Assembly: GCA_965214995.1 (NCBI GenBank)
Contig: CBDCCT010000002.1
Location: 3,596,001 to 3,660,000, forward strand
Source of the DNA: CBDCCT01 sp965214995
GTDB taxonomy: Bacteria > Deinococcota > Deinococci > Deinococcales > Trueperaceae
Reading direction: 5' to 3'
Length of the DNA stretch: 64,000 nucleotides
A program made the position numbers and the translations under genes. A model generated the notes under the pieces. That model made no database searches and had not been told where the DNA came from. It saw nothing but the letters and a program-made list of their open reading frames with translations. Within the stretch, counting starts at the first letter, position 1. Each line of letters begins with the position of its first letter. Below are positions 26,635-34,797 of the stretch, in pieces.

Positions 26635-27372
26635 CTAAGCCTTCCGAAAAAGCGCCAGCCCCACCCGCCCCCGATACTGTGCCCGGATAAGTCTAAACCC
26701 CGCCGCGTTCGCCTGCTCTTCTAAACTTTTGGGCTCAACAAACCGAAGTCCCGACAGCCCCAGCGTCCCCTGACCCAAGCGTCCAAGACCTGTACCAGCC
26801 TTTGTTACATACATCTGCCACATCTGCCCGCCGGGTTTGAGCACTCGAGCCATCTCCGAAAGCGTCCGAGGCAAATCAGTCAGCTCATTAAGCGTGCCGC
26901 CGGAAACGACGCCGTCAAACACCCCATCTTGATAGGGAAGCGCGCGCAGGTCAGCCAGCACCAGCACCGGCTCCACCCCACCGCGCTTGCTATACTCTTT
27001 AGCTTTTTTCAGAAACGGCAGGCTGTAGTCCAGCGCGTGAACCTCGAGCCCCCCCTCACGCTCCAGCAGGGTGCGCGCGTAGAGGCCGCTTGAGCAGCCC
27101 GCGTCGAGAAAACGCTCGCCCGGTTTGGGTTGCGTCCACTCGAGCATGAGCGCGAGTTCTCGTTCTACGCTAAAGCTCCCGCGCGTCAAAATCCCCATCG
27201 AGCGCATCCGCCAGAGCGGTTCGTAAACGGCGGCGGTGAGGGGTAGAAAGTTGCTCGCTTGGGCGGGCGGGACGCGGGGTTTTTGGGAGAGGGCGCGGTA
27301 GATGCCATGCTCGAGGGGCACAGGAATTGAGAAGGGAAAATCAGGCTCGCTCACTACGGCGCATTGTGACAC
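26635..27372 (-). CDS. Class I SAM-dependent methyltransferase
   Basis: A 245-aa methyltransferase of the UbiE-like Rossmann group. Motif I is FLDAGCSSGLYARTL; VHALDYSLPFLKKA carries the acidic residue for the SAM ribose; ALPYQDGVFDGVVSGGTLNEL is motif II and MARVLKPGG motif III. The start is GTG 27372. An N-terminal segment SQKPRVPPAQASNFLP precedes the domain. The substrate is unknown. It lies behind the PQQ-type gene on the same strand but is separated from it by a terminator. Confidence 0.9.
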   Translation of the reverse strand: MSQCAVVSEPDFPFSIPVPLEHGIYRALSQKPRVPPAQASNFLPLTAAVYEPLWRMRSMGILTRGSFSVERELALMLEWTQPKPGERFLDAGCSSGLYARTLLEREGGLEVHALDYSLPFLKKAKEYSKRGGVEPVLVLADLRALPYQDGVFDGVVSGGTLNELTDLPRTLSEMARVLKPGGQMWQMYVTKAGTGLGRLGQGTLGLSGLRFVEPKSLEEQANAAGFRLIRAQYRGRVGLALFRKA

Positions 27373-27424
27373 GCTTGTAAAAAGAGGTTCGTAGATGGGC
27401 CTATGAATTTGAGTTTCGTCTATG

Positions 27425-27457
27425 AAAATAAAACGCGCCCCGAAAGTTCAGGGCGCG
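27425..27457 (-). terminator. Rho-independent terminator of the propeller-cupredoxin gene
   Basis: On the minus strand a 7-bp stem CGCGCCC/GGGCGCG (27451-27457 with 27434-27440) closes a 10-nt loop and is followed by TTTTATTTT. It begins 30 nt after the stop. A GGCTCGAGCTCGAGCC repeat lies between gene and hairpin. Confidence 0.88.
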
Positions 27458-27487
27458 GGCTCGAGCTCGAGCCTTTTTTACCGGCTG

Positions 27488-29260
27488 TTATTCAGTAACC
27501 GTCAGTTGCAGGTCCATGCCCAGTTCGGCGTGGCTGCCGATGGGGCAGTAGACCCGGTAGGTGCCGGGTTGCAGGGTCACCGTCATCGTCTGGGTTTCGC
27601 CGGGCTGGAGGTTGCTTTCGAACTCCCTCTCCATACCCTGACCCTCGATTTCAAAGTTGTGCTCCGCCGTGCCGTTGTTGGTCACCTCGAAGATGAACTG
27701 GCCGGGGTTGCGACCCGTGTCGGCCATAGAGAGGGTGGCGGGCATCTCGATAGCCCACTCCACCAGCGACACGGTAACCCGCTCGGTGGCGAGCGCCTCA
27801 GCGTCTCCGGTGCCCGTGGTGTCGGTGCCCATCGCGCCCCCCGTGGCGGTCAGGTCCACTTGCCCGCCTACGCTATAAGCGACCATCCCGTTGCTGCCGG
27901 ACTGCCCGCCGAAGCGCTCGGGGATGCCGGTCCCGAAAAACAGGGTGTTGCCGACGACGTTGAGGGGCGTGGCGACGGCGTCTTGATACGTGGTGCTCCA
28001 AAGCTCGCTGCCGTCCGCCGCGCTGTAACCCTTGAGCGTGCCGTCGATGGAGCCGACGAAGTAGACGTCGTTGGCGAGCATACTCGCGGCGGGGATGCCC
28101 GCGGGCTGCGCCTGGTTCTTGAACCACAACGTCGCGCCCGTGGCGGCGTCGAGCGCCTTGATGGTGATGGGGCGCTCTTCCGGCGGCGCGCCGTAGGTGT
28201 TGTTGTTGTTGCTCCACACGTAGACGACGCCGTCGCCGACGGAGCCTTCCGTATGGATGCCGCCCCCCGCGGCGCCGTAGCCCACAAAAGTCTGCCAGAC
28301 GAGCTCGCCCGTGTCGCGGTCAAACGCGTGAAAAAAGCCGCTCTTCTGGCCCGCGCCGACGAGCTCGCGGGTTGTTCCGTCCACCTCGGCTTCAAAAAGT
28401 TGCGCCCCCGCGCCAAAGGCGTAGTCGGGACCGACGGGCTCGGCCATCGTCCAGAGGTCGCCCTGGGTCACCTGGTTGGCCCAGACGATTTCGCCCGTGC
28501 GCGGGCGCACCGCCAGCACCGCGTCTGAATAAGGGCTGGCCTCGGTCACGTACGAGTTGGAGGTGGAGAAGTAGAGGAGGTCGCGTTCGGGGTCGAGCGC
28601 GAACGAGCTCCACATCCCCGCCCCCGTCTGCGGCGCCTCGGCGAGCTGCAAGTCCCACTGAATTTCCCCGGTCGCCGCGTCGAGCGCCAGCACCCGGCCC
28701 TGGAAGTCGGGCGTGAAGTCTTCTATCTGCGCGTCGAGCGCTTCCTCCACCGACGAGAGACCGATAAACACGAGCCCGTCATAGTAGAGGAGCTTGCTGA
28801 TGCTGCCCGCGTGCTCGTCCTCGGCAATCTCGGTCTGCCACAGCACCTCGCCGCTCTCTTTGTCGAGGGCGTAGGCCATACCCTCGGTGCTCGCCTGGAA
28901 GAACATGGTGTCGCTCAGCGCGCCCGTGCCCGCGAAGCCGTACCAGGGCCACATGCTCATGACTTCAGGTTGGGCTTGGGTCTGCCAGAGAATAGCGCCC
29001 GTGACCGCATCGGCGGCGTAGACGTTGCCGCCCCAGTCGGCGAAGTAGACGCGACCCCCCTCGATGAGCGGCGCGTGCGAGACGTGCTCCTCGGTGGGAA
29101 TCATCCAGGCCTGCGCTAGCTGCGAAACGTTCTGGGCGTCTATGGCGGCGTCAGGGTTGGCGTGCCGGTTGTTGATGTCGTAAAGATTGCCCTCTTGGGC
29201 CGTGCCGAGGCTCAGCAGCGCCCAAACGAGAAGGCTCACGGTGACGTACAAATTTTTCAT
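27488..29260 (-). CDS. Secreted PQQ-type beta-propeller fused to a cupredoxin
   Basis: A 590-aa exported protein with a signal peptide (LLVWALLSLGTAQ). Residues 30-480 are PQQ/quinoprotein-like propeller blades with recurrent Ala/Trp docking motifs (VYAADAVTGAILWQTQ, AYALDKESGEVLWQTE, ALDAATGEIQWDLQ, KALDAATGATLWFKN). The last 90 residues form a cupredoxin with a complete type 1 copper ligand set: His in AEHNFE, Cys and His in YCPIGSH, Met in ELGM. The vicinal Cys pair of methanol dehydrogenases is absent. A role in periplasmic oxidation with electron transfer to copper is a reasonable inference. AAGGGGGG precedes ATG 29260. Confidence 0.85.
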   Translation of the reverse strand: MKNLYVTVSLLVWALLSLGTAQEGNLYDINNRHANPDAAIDAQNVSQLAQAWMIPTEEHVSHAPLIEGGRVYFADWGGNVYAADAVTGAILWQTQAQPEVMSMWPWYGFAGTGALSDTMFFQASTEGMAYALDKESGEVLWQTEIAEDEHAGSISKLLYYDGLVFIGLSSVEEALDAQIEDFTPDFQGRVLALDAATGEIQWDLQLAEAPQTGAGMWSSFALDPERDLLYFSTSNSYVTEASPYSDAVLAVRPRTGEIVWANQVTQGDLWTMAEPVGPDYAFGAGAQLFEAEVDGTTRELVGAGQKSGFFHAFDRDTGELVWQTFVGYGAAGGGIHTEGSVGDGVVYVWSNNNNTYGAPPEERPITIKALDAATGATLWFKNQAQPAGIPAASMLANDVYFVGSIDGTLKGYSAADGSELWSTTYQDAVATPLNVVGNTLFFGTGIPERFGGQSGSNGMVAYSVGGQVDLTATGGAMGTDTTGTGDAEALATERVTVSLVEWAIEMPATLSMADTGRNPGQFIFEVTNNGTAEHNFEIEGQGMEREFESNLQPGETQTMTVTLQPGTYRVYCPIGSHAELGMDLQLTVTE

Positions 29261-29518
29261 AATGTTCCCCCCTTAGTGGTTAAAAATGGATGACGTAAAG
29301 ATGAATACAAATGTAGCCCACTTGTGCCGCAATACCACATGCCTCCCCTCTGCTTGCTTTATGCCGAGTATGGCAGGCTTTGGTGGGAGAAACTGTCAAG
29401 TGCTTGACAAAGTTTCTTTGGCTCGAGCCCCGCCTAAACTCTCACAAGAACCGTAAAAAATCACGCAAAGCGGCACCCGCCACTTTGTTTTGTGGCGTTT
29501 GCTGCGCATGGTAGAAGG

Positions 29519-30820
29519 ATGGCGGACTGGGACGTTCTCATTGTCGGCGCGGGCGCGGCGGGCTTGGCGGCGGCGCACGCCCTGCGGGGGGCGGGGCGGG
29601 TGGGGGTGCTCGAGGCCCGTGACCGCGTCGGCGGGCGCGTGTTCAGCGCGACCGACCCCGCGTTTCCTCTTCCTATCAACTTGGGGGCCGAGTACATCCA
29701 CGGGCGGGCGGCGGCGCGCTCAACCTTTCTGTGGGCCGCCGGGGTCATCCCGGTGGACGTGGCCGACGAGCATTTTCTCTACCGGGGGGGTTCCTTGGAG
29801 CCTGCCGAGGGGTTCTTTGCCGAAGCGGGCGAGCTTTTGGGCAGGCTCGCGGCCACGGACGCCGACGACCTCTCCTTTGAAGCGCTTCTCAACCATCCCG
29901 CCACAGCCGGGACGGACGCGCACACAAAAACCCTCGCCCGCCCGCTTGTTGAGGGCTTCGACGCGGCGGATCCCGCGCGGGCGAGCGCCGCCGCGCTGGC
30001 TACGGAGTGGCGGAGCGGTGCCAACGACGAGGGCGCGCAGTTCCGGCCTCTGGGAGGATACGGCGGCTTATTGCGACATCTCACCCGCTCCATCACGCCC
30101 GAGGTGACGTTGCTCCTTAATACCGTCGTCCGGGAGGTGCGCTGGGGCGAGGGAGAGGTAGATGTAGCGTGCGAGCGTTTTGGCCGAGAAGCAATCTTCC
30201 GGGCGCGCCGCGTTATCGTCACGCTGCCCCTGAGCCTCCTTAAGCCTGGCACGCCGGGCGCGGTGCGCTTCGCCCCGGCTTTACAAAAAGAGGAGGCGCT
30301 GGCGGGGCTCGAGCTAGGCCCGGTGGTCAAGGTGCTGCTGGGGTTCGGTGAGGCGTTTTGGGAGGATTTGGAGGACGGGCGTTACTTCGGCGCCGCCTAT
30401 TTTCACGCGCCCGACGCATCTTTCCCGACCTTTTGGACAACTTTACCACTGCGCACGCCCGTCCTGACCGCGTGGGCGGGCGGACCCAAGGCGGCGCGCT
30501 TAGCGGCGTGTTCGGAGGGCGAGATTGTCGGGCGGGCGCTCTCGAGCTTAGCAACGCTTTTTCCCGACCCTCCCCGTCCCGAGGTGGTGCGCGTTTACGA
30601 CTGGCAGCGCGACCCGTTCTCGAGGGGCGCGTACAGCTATGTGTCCGTGGGCGGCGTGGGCGCACGCGGGAAATTGGCTGCGCCACTCAAAAACACCCTC
30701 TTCTTCGCGGGAGAGGCGACGAACACGGAGGGCGAAGCGGGCACGGTTTACGGCGCGCTGCAGAGCGGGGTGCGGGCGGCTCGAGAGGTCACGGCGCGCC
30801 AGTCCAGAAACCCTTTCTAA
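29519..30820 (+). CDS. Flavin-containing amine oxidase family protein
   Basis: A 433-aa FAD enzyme. The dinucleotide motif is DVLIVGAGAAGLAAAHALR with VLEARDRVGGRVFS, as in MAO/polyamine oxidases. The GAEYIHG substrate-loop region is present, and the C-terminal FAD motif is LFFAGEATNTEGEAGTVYGALQSG. There is no signal peptide. ATG 29519 is chosen because the longer GTG start at 29492 lacks an SD. The nucleotidyltransferase gene starts directly at its stop (TAAATG), so the two are co-translated. The amine substrate is unknown. Confidence 0.9.
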   Translation: MADWDVLIVGAGAAGLAAAHALRGAGRVGVLEARDRVGGRVFSATDPAFPLPINLGAEYIHGRAAARSTFLWAAGVIPVDVADEHFLYRGGSLEPAEGFFAEAGELLGRLAATDADDLSFEALLNHPATAGTDAHTKTLARPLVEGFDAADPARASAAALATEWRSGANDEGAQFRPLGGYGGLLRHLTRSITPEVTLLLNTVVREVRWGEGEVDVACERFGREAIFRARRVIVTLPLSLLKPGTPGAVRFAPALQKEEALAGLELGPVVKVLLGFGEAFWEDLEDGRYFGAAYFHAPDASFPTFWTTLPLRTPVLTAWAGGPKAARLAACSEGEIVGRALSSLATLFPDPPRPEVVRVYDWQRDPFSRGAYSYVSVGGVGARGKLAAPLKNTLFFAGEATNTEGEAGTVYGALQSGVRAAREVTARQSRNPF

Positions 30821-31627
30821 ATGACGGGACGAACTGACGAATTGGCAGGGCAACGGGACAGGGAACGCATCCTTTCAACTCTTTGGGAGGCGCTCGAGCC
30901 GCACCCGCAGGTTCACGCGATGTGGTTGGAGGGGGCCGACGCACTCGGAACCGTCGACGCCCACTCCGACATCGACGTGTGGCTGAGCGTGGAAGATGGC
31001 TACGAGGACGCGGTGCTGGCGCGCGTGCGGGAGGCGCTGCGGGCCGTTGCGCCGCTCGGTGTGGAGCACGAAACGCCGCACCCGCATCTCCTCCTCCGGC
31101 AGGTCTTTTTTCACCTTGAGGGCACCTCCAAATTTTTGCTCCTCGATTTATGCTTGCAAAGCCGCAGCCGCGACGTGGCTTTTCAAAAGGGTGTAGACGC
31201 CGTCAGGGTGGTGTTTGATAAAACAAACGTCGTTCGTTACGAAAAGCGGGACGAGGCGGCGGAGGAGCGGAGGTTGCGAGAGAGGGCGGAGGCGCTGGCA
31301 AAAGAATTCGTGGTGCGGCAGGTTTGGGTCGAGAAAAACCTCCGCAGGGGGCTTTTTCTGGAGGCGCTGGGGGCGTATCACGCTTATAGCTTGCGACCTT
31401 TGGTTGAGCTTTTGCGCATCATTTACGCGCCGCACAAACGGGATTTTGGATTTAAAGACGTTGATAGAGACCTGCCTCGAGACGTGGTGGAGACGCTCGA
31501 GCCCCTTCACAAAGTTGCCTCATTAGACGAGCTTGCGGCGCGGCACCAGCAGGTGTGCAGTCGTTTTGAAGCGCTTTCTGAAGTTTTGCGCCTTCGGAAC
31601 GCCCCGAGCAGTCAGGAAAAAACCTGA
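30821..31627 (+). CDS. Pol-beta-like nucleotidyltransferase domain protein
   Basis: A 268-aa protein. The N-terminal nucleotidyltransferase motif is WLEGADALGTVDAHSDIDVWLSVED (G-[AS]..G, then SDID with paired metal-binding Asp) at about residues 35-60. A helical C-terminal half follows (FVVRQVWVEKNLRRGLFLEALGAYH). It resembles stand-alone aminoglycoside-adenylyltransferase-like proteins. Whether it acts on antibiotics, proteins or RNA cannot be told. It starts directly after the amine oxidase stop. Confidence 0.82.
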   Translation: MTGRTDELAGQRDRERILSTLWEALEPHPQVHAMWLEGADALGTVDAHSDIDVWLSVEDGYEDAVLARVREALRAVAPLGVEHETPHPHLLLRQVFFHLEGTSKFLLLDLCLQSRSRDVAFQKGVDAVRVVFDKTNVVRYEKRDEAAEERRLRERAEALAKEFVVRQVWVEKNLRRGLFLEALGAYHAYSLRPLVELLRIIYAPHKRDFGFKDVDRDLPRDVVETLEPLHKVASLDELAARHQQVCSRFEALSEVLRLRNAPSSQEKT

Positions 31628-31766
31628 TAAAATTGTCACTCAGCTTGCAGAAAGTTCGCATTCGCGGCTCTATAACTTATAGGTTGATATGTTCCCCGCA
31701 ACATTTTGAACCTGAATTTCTGGTTGTGGTGGGACTGGAAACTGTGTGCAGAACAGGCAGAAACAC

Positions 31767-31795
31767 TAGACAAACCTTAAAAATTCAGGTATAAT
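31767..31795 (+). promoter_or_regulatory. Strong sigma-70 promoter for the Crp-family gene
   Basis: TAGACA (31767-31772), a 17-nt A+T-rich spacer, then TATAAT (31790-31795). This is one of the closest matches to the housekeeping consensus seen in the window. It lies about 190 bp upstream of the regulator's ATG. Confidence 0.8.
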
Positions 31796-31984
31796 AAACA
31801 TCACTGAGGGGAACCTCTCCCCAGCTTCCACCGCTTAGTTGGCACTATTTAATTGGCACCACCCAATAATCCGCGCCATTCTCAAGTTGCGTTATAGCCA
31901 GGCGGAGCCCATCCAAGTACAACCCCACCACCCAACTAATTTGCACGTTTTGCCACCCTCTAGTCTAACCAAAAGGTGATTGTT
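31796..31984 (+). other. Long 5' leader of the Crp-family gene
   Basis: About 180 nt lies between the predicted transcription start and ATG 31985. It contains a GGGG/CCCC hairpin near 31805-31823 (AGGGGAACCTCTCCCC) and two copies of TTGGCAC at about 31839-31859. No known riboswitch was recognised. The wider gap 31628-31984 holds no credible gene. Confidence 0.5.
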
Positions 31985-32662
31985 ATGACCCATATGACCT
32001 TACCCAACGCAACCCATTCCGCTCGCCCCCTAGACCTCGTGCCCCAGACGCTGGCCCTGCCCACGCGGACGCTCGAGCCCGGCGACGTGCTTTACGAAGC
32101 AGGCCGCGACGCCTCCTCGCTCTACATCGTGCAGAGCGGCGTGCTCAAGGCGGTCGTGCCCACCTCGGTGGGCCGCGACCGCATCGCCGACCTCTACGGC
32201 CCCGGCGACGTGCTCGGCACGGCGGCCTTAAGCGGCGAGACCCACGCCGAGACGGTGGTGGCAATTCACGACGCCGCGCTCGTGCCCGTCGACCCCGCGC
32301 AGTCGATGAACGACCGCCGTCTGCGCGACGCCATCCTCCAGAGCTTGGCGCTGCAACTGCGCCGGGGCCGCGAGGTCATGGACGACGCCGAGCTGCCCGT
32401 GGGGGCCCGTGTGACCCGCGCTTTCTTGCGCCTCAGCGAGCGCTTCGGCCAGGACGCGGACGATCATGTGGGCGTTAAGCTGCCCCTGGCGCTGACGCAT
32501 GAGGACTTAGCCGCGCTCGTCGGCTCGTCACGCGTGACCATCACCCGCATCCTGGGCGAACTGCGCAACGAGGGCGCGCTTTCGGGCACGCGGGGCGTCT
32601 ACGTCGCCAACCCGGCGGGGCTCGAAGCCGCCACCGACTCCTACGTGATGCAGGTTCTTTAA
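31985..32662 (+). CDS. Crp/Fnr-family transcriptional regulator (DdrI-like)
   Basis: A 225-aa regulator. The N-terminal cyclic-nucleotide-binding fold (LEPGDVLYEAGRDASSLYIVQSG, YGPGDVLGTAALSG) is followed by a C-terminal helix-turn-helix (LTHEDLAALVGSSRVTITRILGELRNEG) whose SRVTITR recognition helix matches Crp. There is no Cys cluster, so oxygen sensing by Fe-S is excluded. The start ATG 31985 has AAAGGTGAT 7 nt before it. It sits directly before rpoD. Deinococcal relatives (DdrI) control stress genes; a similar job is inferred. Confidence 0.9.
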   Translation: MTHMTLPNATHSARPLDLVPQTLALPTRTLEPGDVLYEAGRDASSLYIVQSGVLKAVVPTSVGRDRIADLYGPGDVLGTAALSGETHAETVVAIHDAALVPVDPAQSMNDRRLRDAILQSLALQLRRGREVMDDAELPVGARVTRAFLRLSERFGQDADDHVGVKLPLALTHEDLAALVGSSRVTITRILGELRNEGALSGTRGVYVANPAGLEAATDSYVMQVL

Positions 32663-32680
32663 CGCGCTTCAATAGCGTCT

Positions 32681-32720
32681 GAGGTGCGTACCGTCCCGCT
32701 GGTCGGGATGTACGCGCCTC
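32681..32720 (+). repeat. Long near-perfect hairpin between crp and rpoD
   Basis: A 40-nt inverted repeat begins 19 nt after the crp stop: GAGGTGCGTAC pairs with GTACGCGCCTC (11 bp, one G-U) and GTCCCG with CGGGAT (6 bp) around a CTGGT loop. No U tract follows, and the rpoD -10 lies 26 nt further on. It may act as a terminator, an mRNA 3' stabiliser or a regulator site. Confidence 0.7.
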
Positions 32721-32745
32721 CACGTGTGTGCCCCGGCGTATGGTC

Positions 32746-32751
32746 TATAAT
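32746..32751 (+). promoter_or_regulatory. -10 element of the rpoD promoter
   Basis: A TATAAT stands 78 bp upstream of the rpoD start; no good TTGACA-like -35 was found 16-18 nt before it. The site follows the crp hairpin, implying that rpoD has its own start. Confidence 0.55.
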
Positions 32752-32828
32752 CTAGACGCTGGCTCAGGGGCTCACGCGCCCCTGACATCATCCGGACACC
32801 CGTTCAGGATTCTCTTTTAGGAGACAAG

Positions 32829-34190
32829 ATGGCTACAACGGCTACAACCAAATCGAACAAATCGAAAAGCAAAAAAGACGCGGAACTCGAGGCCGCCCCC
32901 GTGACCCCCGCGCAAGCAGCCCCCGAGGATGTAGAGGCGACCAGCGAGGTTTCACTAGACGGAGCCGCGTGGTTGCAACACCCCACCATCCAGGCGCTCA
33001 TCAAAACCGGCCAGGCGGAAGGTCTGGACACGGACGAGGTGCGTACCGCTTTAGAAGGTGTGTTGGGTGAGGATACAGAAACGAACTACGGCGCGTTCTT
33101 GAAACTGCTCGACGCTAAGGGCATTGACGTGGCCGAAATCACCGACGACGCCGCGGACGTTGATGGCGACATAGATGACGACGAACTCTTAGACAGCGAC
33201 GACGAAGAAGACGAAGACCGCGAGGCACTGGAAGCGCGCCTGGAGGAGATGTCCGACCGCGGCACCTCGACCCAGGACCCCGTGCGGCAGTACCTCAAAG
33301 AGATTGGCCGCGTCAAGCTCTTGACCCTCGAAGAGGAAATCTCGCTCGCGCGGCGCATCGAGGAGGGCGAGGCGGCGGCCAAGCGCTTAGAAGAAGAGGG
33401 CGACACGCTCGAGGCCCGGACCAAGCGCGGCTTGCAGCGCGTGGTCGAAGACGGCGAGTGGGCGCGGCAGGGACTCATCGAGGCCAACTTGCGCTTGGTC
33501 GTCTCCATCGCCAAAAAGTACCGGGGCCGCGGGATGAGCTTTATGGACCTCGTGCAGGAGGGCAACCGCGGCCTCATCCGCGCGGTCGAGAAGTTCGAGT
33601 ACCGCCGCCGCTATAAGTTCTCCACCTACGCGACCTGGTGGATTCGCCAAGCCATCAACCGCGCCATTGCCGACCAGGCCAGAACCATCCGCATCCCCGT
33701 TCACATGGTCGAGACGATCAACAAGCTCTCGCGCCTAAAGCGCGAACTCCACCAGGAGCACTCGCGCGAGCCCACCTTTGAAGAACTCGCCGACGCGATG
33801 GGGCCCGGCTGGGACGCCGACAAGGTCGAAGAGGCCTTCCGCGTCGCCAAGGAGCCCGTGTCATTGGAAACCCCCATCGGCGAGGAGGACGACTCCTTTT
33901 ACGGCGACTTCATCCCCGACGAAAGCATCGAGTCGCCCGTGGACCAGGCGAGCAAGGCGCTCCTAAGCGAGAGTCTGGATGAGGTGCTGGGTAAACTCAA
34001 CGAGCGCGAGGCCGCGGTGCTGAAGATGCGCAAAGGTTTGGTGGACGGGCAGGAGTATACGTTGGAGGAAGTCGGCGAACACTTCGGCGTGACCCGCGAG
34101 CGCATCCGCCAGATTGAGAACAAGGCGCTACGCAAGCTCAAATATCACGAGTCGAGGGCGCACAAGCTGCGTGACTTTTTGGAATACTAA
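32829..34190 (+). CDS. rpoD: Housekeeping RNA polymerase sigma factor (SigA/RpoD)
   Basis: A 453-aa primary sigma factor. After a low-complexity Thr/Lys/Ser N-terminus comes a region 1.1-like segment (IQALIKTGQAEGLDTDEVRTALEG) and an acidic stretch around residue 115-140. Then region 1.2 (DPVRQYLKEIGRVKLLTLEEE), region 2 (GMSFMDLVQEGNRGLIRAVEKFEYRRRYKFSTYATWWIRQAI), region 3 and region 4.2 (VTRERIRQIENKALRKLKY). There is no large non-conserved insertion between 1.2 and 2. SD AGGAGA precedes ATG 32829. It recognises -35/-10 promoters like the one at 31767. Confidence 0.97.
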   Translation: MATTATTKSNKSKSKKDAELEAAPVTPAQAAPEDVEATSEVSLDGAAWLQHPTIQALIKTGQAEGLDTDEVRTALEGVLGEDTETNYGAFLKLLDAKGIDVAEITDDAADVDGDIDDDELLDSDDEEDEDREALEARLEEMSDRGTSTQDPVRQYLKEIGRVKLLTLEEEISLARRIEEGEAAAKRLEEEGDTLEARTKRGLQRVVEDGEWARQGLIEANLRLVVSIAKKYRGRGMSFMDLVQEGNRGLIRAVEKFEYRRRYKFSTYATWWIRQAINRAIADQARTIRIPVHMVETINKLSRLKRELHQEHSREPTFEELADAMGPGWDADKVEEAFRVAKEPVSLETPIGEEDDSFYGDFIPDESIESPVDQASKALLSESLDEVLGKLNEREAAVLKMRKGLVDGQEYTLEEVGEHFGVTRERIRQIENKALRKLKYHESRAHKLRDFLEY

Positions 34191-34206
34191 CCAGAACCTG
34201 AAATGT

Positions 34207-34238
34207 AAAAAGGCGGCCTTTGGGTCGCCTTTTTTTGT
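34207..34238 (+). terminator. Rho-independent terminator of rpoD
   Basis: A hairpin of GGCG(G)CC and GG(T)CGCC around TTTG lies in an A-run/T-run frame (AAAAAGG...CCTTTTTTT), 20 nt after the rpoD stop. Confidence 0.9.
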
Positions 34239-34287
34239 TTCGACTTGAGCGTTGGCTGCTGGCCTCGAGCCCCCCTTCAAACCCGGC

Positions 34288-34551
34288 TCAGGTGTCGCTA
34301 CCCCCGTCACTGAGTTCATAAACCGAGTAGATGTCGGGCAATTCGGTACGCCTCACCTCATTCTCGACGTAGCGGACGTGGCCCCCCTCAAGCAGCGCGT
34401 CCCCCACGTCCCCGCGCACGTCGGTGATGGTGGGCGGGGTGTCGCTAAATTCGTAGACGTACCAGCGGTTGTCGCCGCCGTCTCGCACGAGTTTATTGCT
34501 TGACGGGTCACTTTTAAGCAGGTCTAAAATTTGGGCTTGTTCAGCGTTCAT
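34288..34551 (-). CDS. Hypothetical protein, 87 aa
   Basis: A small acidic protein with no recognised domain (MNAEQAQILDLLKSDPSS...). Regular codon use and a compact alternating pattern (NRWYVYEFSDTPPTITDV, IYSVYELSDG) suggest it is real. It converges on rpoD behind its terminator. The function is unknown. Confidence 0.6.
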   Translation of the reverse strand: MNAEQAQILDLLKSDPSSNKLVRDGGDNRWYVYEFSDTPPTITDVRGDVGDALLEGGHVRYVENEVRRTELPDIYSVYELSDGGSDT

Positions 34552-34797
34552 AGGGCCTCCTGACGCCCATTTTAACGCGGCGGGGGCTGGGGGGAATTTC
34601 GGGCGGGGCTACGCAGTGCGCTTGAACACGGTTTATTGGTCGCGCGGTCTCATTAATGATTGGGTTGATTACCCGAGACGGAAATCAAAAAGCCGAAAGC
34701 ACTCTGGTTTTTGTGCGTTGATGCGCGTAAGGTTAAAGGCGGGATGGGTGTTCTTCTACGCCTTTCGCTTTTCCGGCGTACGCCCTGAAAGGAAAAC

